The notes beneath the pieces were generated by a model. The model was given only the letters and a program-made list of their open reading frames with translations. It searched no databases and had not been told where the DNA came from. Of a stretch of 10,777 nucleotides of DNA, positions 7,144 to 10,777 are shown in pieces; the first letter of the stretch is position 1, and every line of letters begins with the position of its first letter. This DNA comes from Litorimonas sp964352855 (GTDB lineage Bacteria > Pseudomonadota > Alphaproteobacteria > Caulobacterales > Maricaulaceae). A program made the translations under genes and the position numbers. The stretch lies in assembly GCA_964352855.1 (NCBI GenBank), contig CAYGTR010000063.1, positions 1 to 10,777 of the forward strand, given 5' to 3'.

Positions 7144-8034
7144 TTAAAGACTACGAGCAATATCTTGTATACTGTCCCGAATATCTCTCACAGGTTTCCA
7201 TCCGCACATATCGTTGAGTTTTCCATACGATAATATATTTTTAGGTATATCTACTCGACGGGCTTGTACATGCTCAATATGTATTTCTTTTTTTAATGTT
7301 TCAGACACAATCTCGACTATATCAACGATCGAGCGCCCTATGTTTGAGCCAACATTAAACCTTCCTGATTCAATGGTTGGATCCAAAGATAAATATATTG
7401 CATCCGCAAGATCCTGCACGTCAAAATAATCTCTTATGATGCCACCATCACCCCAAATTGTGAGATGTTTATCGTTTAACGCACAATCAACGGCAACGGC
7501 AACCAAACCCTGCCCTCCAGGTTTTTGGAAGCGGCCAATTGGATTAGAAGGCCGTAGAATCGAATATTTCCATTGATTTTGATGGGACATAGAAAGCAGC
7601 ATATCTTCCATAAGAAGTTTACCGCATCCATAATTGCTGATTGGTTGTGTCGAGTGGTTTTCAAGGATAGGATCAGTTTTTGGGATACCGTAAACAGTTC
7701 CCCCAGAGGAGAGGTAAATTATTTTACCAATTTCAGCTTCATGCGACAGAGCATTTAAAAGTTGTGAAAAAGGCCATACATTATTTTCAATTTCCAAAGA
7801 TATATTTTGTGAGAATGTACTGGGACCAGAGGCTGAAATTAGCATAACAACTTTAGAGAGACGCGGCAGATACTTTAGATAAGTCGAGGGGTCTTTATAA
7901 TCAATTACAATACTATGGTCTTCATGGCCTTTGGCTATGATGCGATCAAAATTAATGTAACCAAGCTTAGACTCAGATAGTTTATCTAAAAAATTACGCC
8001 CAATAAAACCTGAGCCACCAAAAATACCAATCAT
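7144..8034 (-). CDS. NAD-dependent epimerase/dehydratase (extended SDR, GalE-like)
   Basis: Probable nucleotide-sugar epimerase or reductase. The 296-residue product has the Rossmann motif GGSGFIG (6-12), acidic D30 after the second strand suggesting NAD, SSGGTVYG (109-116) with the catalytic serine/threonine, Y135/K139 in YGCGK, LRPSNPIG (160-167), and WGDGGIIRDYFDVQDLADA (194-212) of GalE-like SDRs. At 296 residues it is shorter than typical GalE (about 340). Proteins of this type are frequent in O-antigen loci, annotated as UDP-glucose/UDP-GlcNAc 4-epimerase. A reductase of the dTDP-4-keto-6-deoxyglucose kind, giving dTDP-fucose or 6-deoxytalose, is also possible because RfbB supplies that intermediate. 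The start overlaps the preceding glycosyltransferase stop (TAATG) and has no ribosome site of its own, so translation is probably coupled. The exact substrate cannot be read from the sequence. Confidence 0.85.
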   Translation of the reverse strand: MIGIFGGSGFIGRNFLDKLSESKLGYINFDRIIAKGHEDHSIVIDYKDPSTYLKYLPRLSKVVMLISASGPSTFSQNISLEIENNVWPFSQLLNALSHEAEIGKIIYLSSGGTVYGIPKTDPILENHSTQPISNYGCGKLLMEDMLLSMSHQNQWKYSILRPSNPIGRFQKPGGQGLVAVAVDCALNDKHLTIWGDGGIIRDYFDVQDLADAIYLSLDPTIESGRFNVGSNIGRSIVDIVEIVSETLKKEIHIEHVQARRVDIPKNILSYGKLNDMCGWKPVRDIRDSIQDIARSL

Positions 8035-9263
8035 TATTTTTGCGATAGGGACTTAAGAAAGCTCCCTACTTTCTCTGCTTCTTTTGCCCAATTAGACTTT
8101 CTTGCTTTTGTCAGAGCCTTCTTTGCTTTCTTTTTTGCAACATCTGGCTTTGTTAAAACAGCTTCAAGAGCGTCAGTAATACTATCGACCGTCATTTCGC
8201 AATATTCGGCTTCATTTTCACTTAAGAGCCAAGAAGCATTTTCCAACCTATTGATAATTAATGGGCACCCACAGGCCGCCAACTCCAGCGGTAATAACGA
8301 TAAATTTGTTGCCGATAAAACAAGAGAAGCTTCGCATTGTGTGTATAATTCGGGAAGTTCACTAATAGCGATTTCACCACCATTTAAATGTTTAAACGGT
8401 ATCTCATAATTTCCAACATCCCACCCACCAAAGATCACGGCAACATCATCATATTTACTACATACCCTCTCCAAAGCGAGTAAACCAAGTTCAAAACAGC
8501 GCCGCGGTGTAACGGGGCGGGCATAGAAAAATATATTGCGATTACTGTGCTGTTTTTTTTCTCTCGGATAATAAATATCTAAGTCACAAGCAAAATCATA
8601 TGCTTTGGTTTTCATGCCATATTCTTTAGACAACTTATTTGCCAGCCAATCCCCGGCCGTAACACCTGTTAATCCCAATTTATAAGTGTTTTCTGCAAGA
8701 AAATACTCCGATCCACTAGAATAAAAATAAGGCTCAAAATCTTGAACAAAATACAATTTATAAATCGCATCTTTATATTTTGCAACCACATAAGCCGTTT
8801 GCCAACCAGTAGCAAAAAGATACTCAGTAGGTTCAAGGCTGTCTGCTCCAAGAGAGACTGTAATATTTGGGTAATCGAAGGCTTTCCTAAAATGTCCCTG
8901 CGCCTCTTCTGCAGTCTTCCAACGGTGCGGTTCAACAATCACAACATGTTGATTTTGAAAATCCTCCTGTTTTTGCAGAAGCTTACTCATACGAGCGAGA
9001 TTAATATGGCCGCCTGAATTAGCGCTAAAATCTGGAATAACCCAAGTCATCGTACCTTTCGGAAGATTTTCACTTGAAAGCTTTAAACCGAAGCCACGCT
9101 CTTCCGATAAAATATTTTTATAAAAACCTAAAACATCATTCCTATTCGCACCTATTGCAACAGGTGCGTGAGGTTGGGCCACATAGTTACCGGCCTTCTG
9201 CAGAGCAGATTTGAGGCCTTTCGATTTCGCTTCCCGAAAAAATGATCCCACCAAATTAGTCAT
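8034..9263 (-). CDS. Glycosyltransferase resembling the WsaF rhamnosyltransferase family (GT-B fold)
   Basis: Likely adds a sugar, possibly L-rhamnose, to the exported glycan on the cytoplasmic side. With the ATG at 9263 the product has 409 residues. An N-terminal domain begins with WVIPDFSANSGGHINLARM (about 74-92). It contains YFVQDFEPYFYSSGSEYFLAE (about 171-191), which resembles the QDxE-containing stretch I associate with WsaF-like rhamnosyltransferases. The C-terminal half has YARPVTPRRCFELGLLAL (247-264) and NLSLLPLELAACGCPLI (320-336), matching the GT-B donor site with its conserved glutamate. A lysine-rich helix ends the protein. The frame stays open to a TTG at 9275 with no ribosome site; the ATG has a GGTGAAG stretch just upstream and is preferred. 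The gene lies 20 bases after the GT2 gene and overlaps the SDR gene by one base. The glycosyltransferase call is firm; the rhamnose donor is inferred from resemblance and context. Confidence 0.83.
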   Translation of the reverse strand: MTNLVGSFFREAKSKGLKSALQKAGNYVAQPHAPVAIGANRNDVLGFYKNILSEERGFGLKLSSENLPKGTMTWVIPDFSANSGGHINLARMSKLLQKQEDFQNQHVVIVEPHRWKTAEEAQGHFRKAFDYPNITVSLGADSLEPTEYLFATGWQTAYVVAKYKDAIYKLYFVQDFEPYFYSSGSEYFLAENTYKLGLTGVTAGDWLANKLSKEYGMKTKAYDFACDLDIYYPREKKQHSNRNIFFYARPVTPRRCFELGLLALERVCSKYDDVAVIFGGWDVGNYEIPFKHLNGGEIAISELPELYTQCEASLVLSATNLSLLPLELAACGCPLIINRLENASWLLSENEAEYCEMTVDSITDALEAVLTKPDVAKKKAKKALTKARKSNWAKEAEKVGSFLKSLSQK

Positions 9264-9283
9264 TGTCTTCACCAAATTATATT

Positions 9284-10279
9284 TTATGATTCTTGCAAAC
9301 GTGCATCCCGAGACAAGAGCTTTGATTTCTCACCGAGGGACTCACACCCTTTTGCATATCCAATCTGCTGCGCCAAGTGATGAAATGGCCTCATGAAGGT
9401 ATGTATTGGATTCCTCCACCACCAGCCATGTTTAAGAGCTAATGTGTAATCTCTGACCGTCAAGCCCCAAACGTGCTTTAGCCCTGACTTTTTATCGGCG
9501 CCCAGTTTGTAACCAAAGAGTTGATGAAAAGCCCTTGCTTCGTCATAACTCCTTCTCATTGTTTCCATAGGTGAGAACTCATGCGAATGTCGCACAATAG
9601 AGTCCCATGCAAAAACCTTCTTATATCCCGCTTCAACAATCTTCTTGGCCCAAAGTTGATCTTCAGCAAAATCAACGTCTGGATAAGGGTAGTCATACCA
9701 TACAGACTTTCGCATACATGAGGAATTGTCCGAGTAAAAATGATAGACCTGCCGCAACCCAATATCAGACACGTATCGGCGAGCATCAGTCAATTTAACT
9801 ATTTCGAAAGCCTTGAGCCCTGAAAAATGAGTCTCTAACTCCCAGCGCGTAAAAGGGTTTGCACCATAATGTGCAATATGCCTACCGAAAACACCCGCAA
9901 CTTCGTCATCTTTTAGCATAGGCGTGATTAAGCTTTGTAGCCAAAACTCATCGTCAGGAATGGCATCATGCGTTAAGAACGCACAGAACTCACCCTTTGA
10001 CTCAGAAACACCAAAGTTTCGTGTTTTACCATGACCAAACTCTTTAGATGAAATTTGTATCAATCTAAATCTCTCATCTTTTTGTGGAATGGCCTCTAAA
10101 GTTCCATCTGCAGAACCTGAGTCTATGATAATAACTTCAAATGTCCCTTCTCTTAAAACCTGCTTTTGAAGCATTTTAATGACATCCTCAAATTCAGGGA
10201 GACCGTTTTTGGTAGGAATAATGACTGATGCAATGATCTTTTGTGGTTTAGATATATTTTTATTTTTCTGGTTTTTCAT
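9284..10279 (-). CDS. Family 2 glycosyltransferase (GT-A fold), rhamnosyltransferase-like
   Basis: Probable cytoplasmic, inverting transferase building the polysaccharide. In the 331-residue product the GT-A domain opens with ASVIIPTKNG (17-26) and DSGSADGT (53-60). The metal-site region is THDAIPDD (103-110), where D105 would fill the DxD-like position. EDQLW (206-210) provides the acidic pair near the expected catalytic base. The form HDAxP, often QDAxP in rhamnosyltransferases, together with the rfb genes suggests a deoxysugar donor, but this is inference. The C-terminal part (about 240-331) is helical and basic without obvious membrane spans, so the protein is likely soluble or peripheral. 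The ATG at 10279 has only a weak GAGAAT stretch before it. The coiled-coil gene ends 38 bases upstream. Confidence 0.88.
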   Translation of the reverse strand: MKNQKNKNISKPQKIIASVIIPTKNGLPEFEDVIKMLQKQVLREGTFEVIIIDSGSADGTLEAIPQKDERFRLIQISSKEFGHGKTRNFGVSESKGEFCAFLTHDAIPDDEFWLQSLITPMLKDDEVAGVFGRHIAHYGANPFTRWELETHFSGLKAFEIVKLTDARRYVSDIGLRQVYHFYSDNSSCMRKSVWYDYPYPDVDFAEDQLWAKKIVEAGYKKVFAWDSIVRHSHEFSPMETMRRSYDEARAFHQLFGYKLGADKKSGLKHVWGLTVRDYTLALKHGWWWRNPIHTFMRPFHHLAQQIGYAKGCESLGEKSKLLSRDARLQES

Positions 10280-10317
10280 ATTCTCATTCGCATATAATTT
10301 AGTAGGATGACAATGGA

Positions 10318-10777
10318 CTAATCCGACTTTGTGACTTTTTTTTTACGCCTGAAAATGGAAAGTAATTTCCAGGACAAACTATTCTCGTAGAAATTTTGTA
10401 GGTCTTTTATTTCCTGGTTCTTGGCGTCTTCAATTCTGTTAAGGGCATTTGAAAAATCTGTTTTGGCTGCTTGAAATGTCTCATGTGATATTTTTAAATC
10501 TTGTTTTAAGGCGTCGTTTCCAACCTTAATTTCTACGAAGTCATTTTGTAACTGATTTATTTCATCGTTTAAGGTTCTTTTTGAATTTTCAAGATCAGAA
10601 ATTACTTTTAATAACTCTTTGTTTTTCGAATAAAAGACGTCTTCAGTTGTTTTGAATTCTTGTTGTAAACTTTCTTTTTGATTTCTTACTTCCGATATTT
10701 CACCTTTTAACTGATGAATATTAGCTTCAAGCATCCCATTTGATTTCTCTACTGCCTCCTTAGTTTGAATTATATCT
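10318..10777 (-). CDS. Coiled-coil protein, C-terminal part (gene continues past the right edge)
   Basis: The frame is open to the last base, so the 5' end of this gene lies outside the window; 152 residues are visible. An internal methionine at 10734 should not be taken as the start without the missing sequence. Nearly the whole visible part is a charged, heptad-like helix rich in E, K, Q, N and L (for example LKQDLKISHETF), expected to form a long coiled coil. It ends in ENSLSWKLLSIFRRKKK, a Ser-Trp-containing segment with a basic tail. Similar SxSWRLTxPLR-type tails after coiled coils occur in glycosyltransferases and methyltransferases of O-antigen clusters. It is first among the visible genes of the export operon. 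A WbdD-like chain terminator, a coiled-coil glycosyltransferase or a scaffold are all possible. A run of nine A codes for the lysines near the stop. Confidence 0.75.
   Translation of the reverse strand, partial: DIIQTKEAVEKSNGMLEANIHQLKGEISEVRNQKESLQQEFKTTEDVFYSKNKELLKVISDLENSKRTLNDEINQLQNDFVEIKVGNDALKQDLKISHETFQAAKTDFSNALNRIEDAKNQEIKDLQNFYENSLSWKLLSIFRRKKKVTKSD

Noticed and set aside
10318..10734. Reading the coiled-coil gene as a complete 138-residue protein starting at 10734
   Set aside because: The frame stays open to the window end, so the gene very likely starts further right; the methionine is internal within the helix.

Overview
The window looks like chromosomal DNA of a Gram-negative bacterium. 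It carries a surface-polysaccharide export locus (an O-antigen or capsule type ABC transporter with its glycosyltransferases), two genes for dTDP-L-rhamnose synthesis, a secreted M36 metalloprotease and a prepilin peptidase. The DNA is moderately AT-rich (judged by eye, not counted). A proteobacterium, perhaps a marine alphaproteobacterium, fits the gene content, but nothing here fixes the lineage. I see no tRNA, rRNA, CRISPR array, insertion sequence or integrase.

Layout. From 49 to 498 (minus) lies a short stand-alone prepilin peptidase of the A24 family. From 634 to 2697 (minus) lies an exported fungalysin-type (M36) protease with a C-terminal Ig-like domain; an intrinsic terminator at 573-595 closes it. 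A 271-base divergent intergenic region (2698-2968) separates it from the plus-strand pair rfbB-rfbD (2969-4948). This pair runs head-on into a minus-strand operon; the last gene of each shares a CTAA tetranucleotide carrying both stop codons.

The minus-strand operon is transcribed from the right edge toward 4945: a coiled-coil protein (N-terminus outside the window), a GT2 glycosyltransferase, a WsaF-like glycosyltransferase, an extended SDR nucleotide-sugar epimerase/reductase, the permease (Wzm type) and the ATPase (Wzt type) with a C-terminal extension of the carbohydrate-binding kind. Spacing is tight (38, 20, -1, 23 and -11 bases), so it reads as one transcription unit whose promoter lies beyond the right edge.

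Inferred working scheme: RfbB and RfbD provide the 4,6-dehydratase and final reductase steps of dTDP-L-rhamnose, while rfbA and rfbC must be elsewhere. The two glycosyltransferases build a probably rhamnose-containing glycan on the cytoplasmic face, the SDR protein makes or modifies another sugar nucleotide, and Wzm/Wzt flips the finished chain. The Wzt extension may read a chain end, and the coiled-coil protein may belong to the chain-terminating or assembly machinery as in WbdD systems. This last link is a hypothesis. I found no clearly undescribed system; the best candidates for a second look are the cut coiled-coil gene, the Wzt linker plus binding domain, the methylase-less prepilin peptidase, and the repeat upstream of rfbB.
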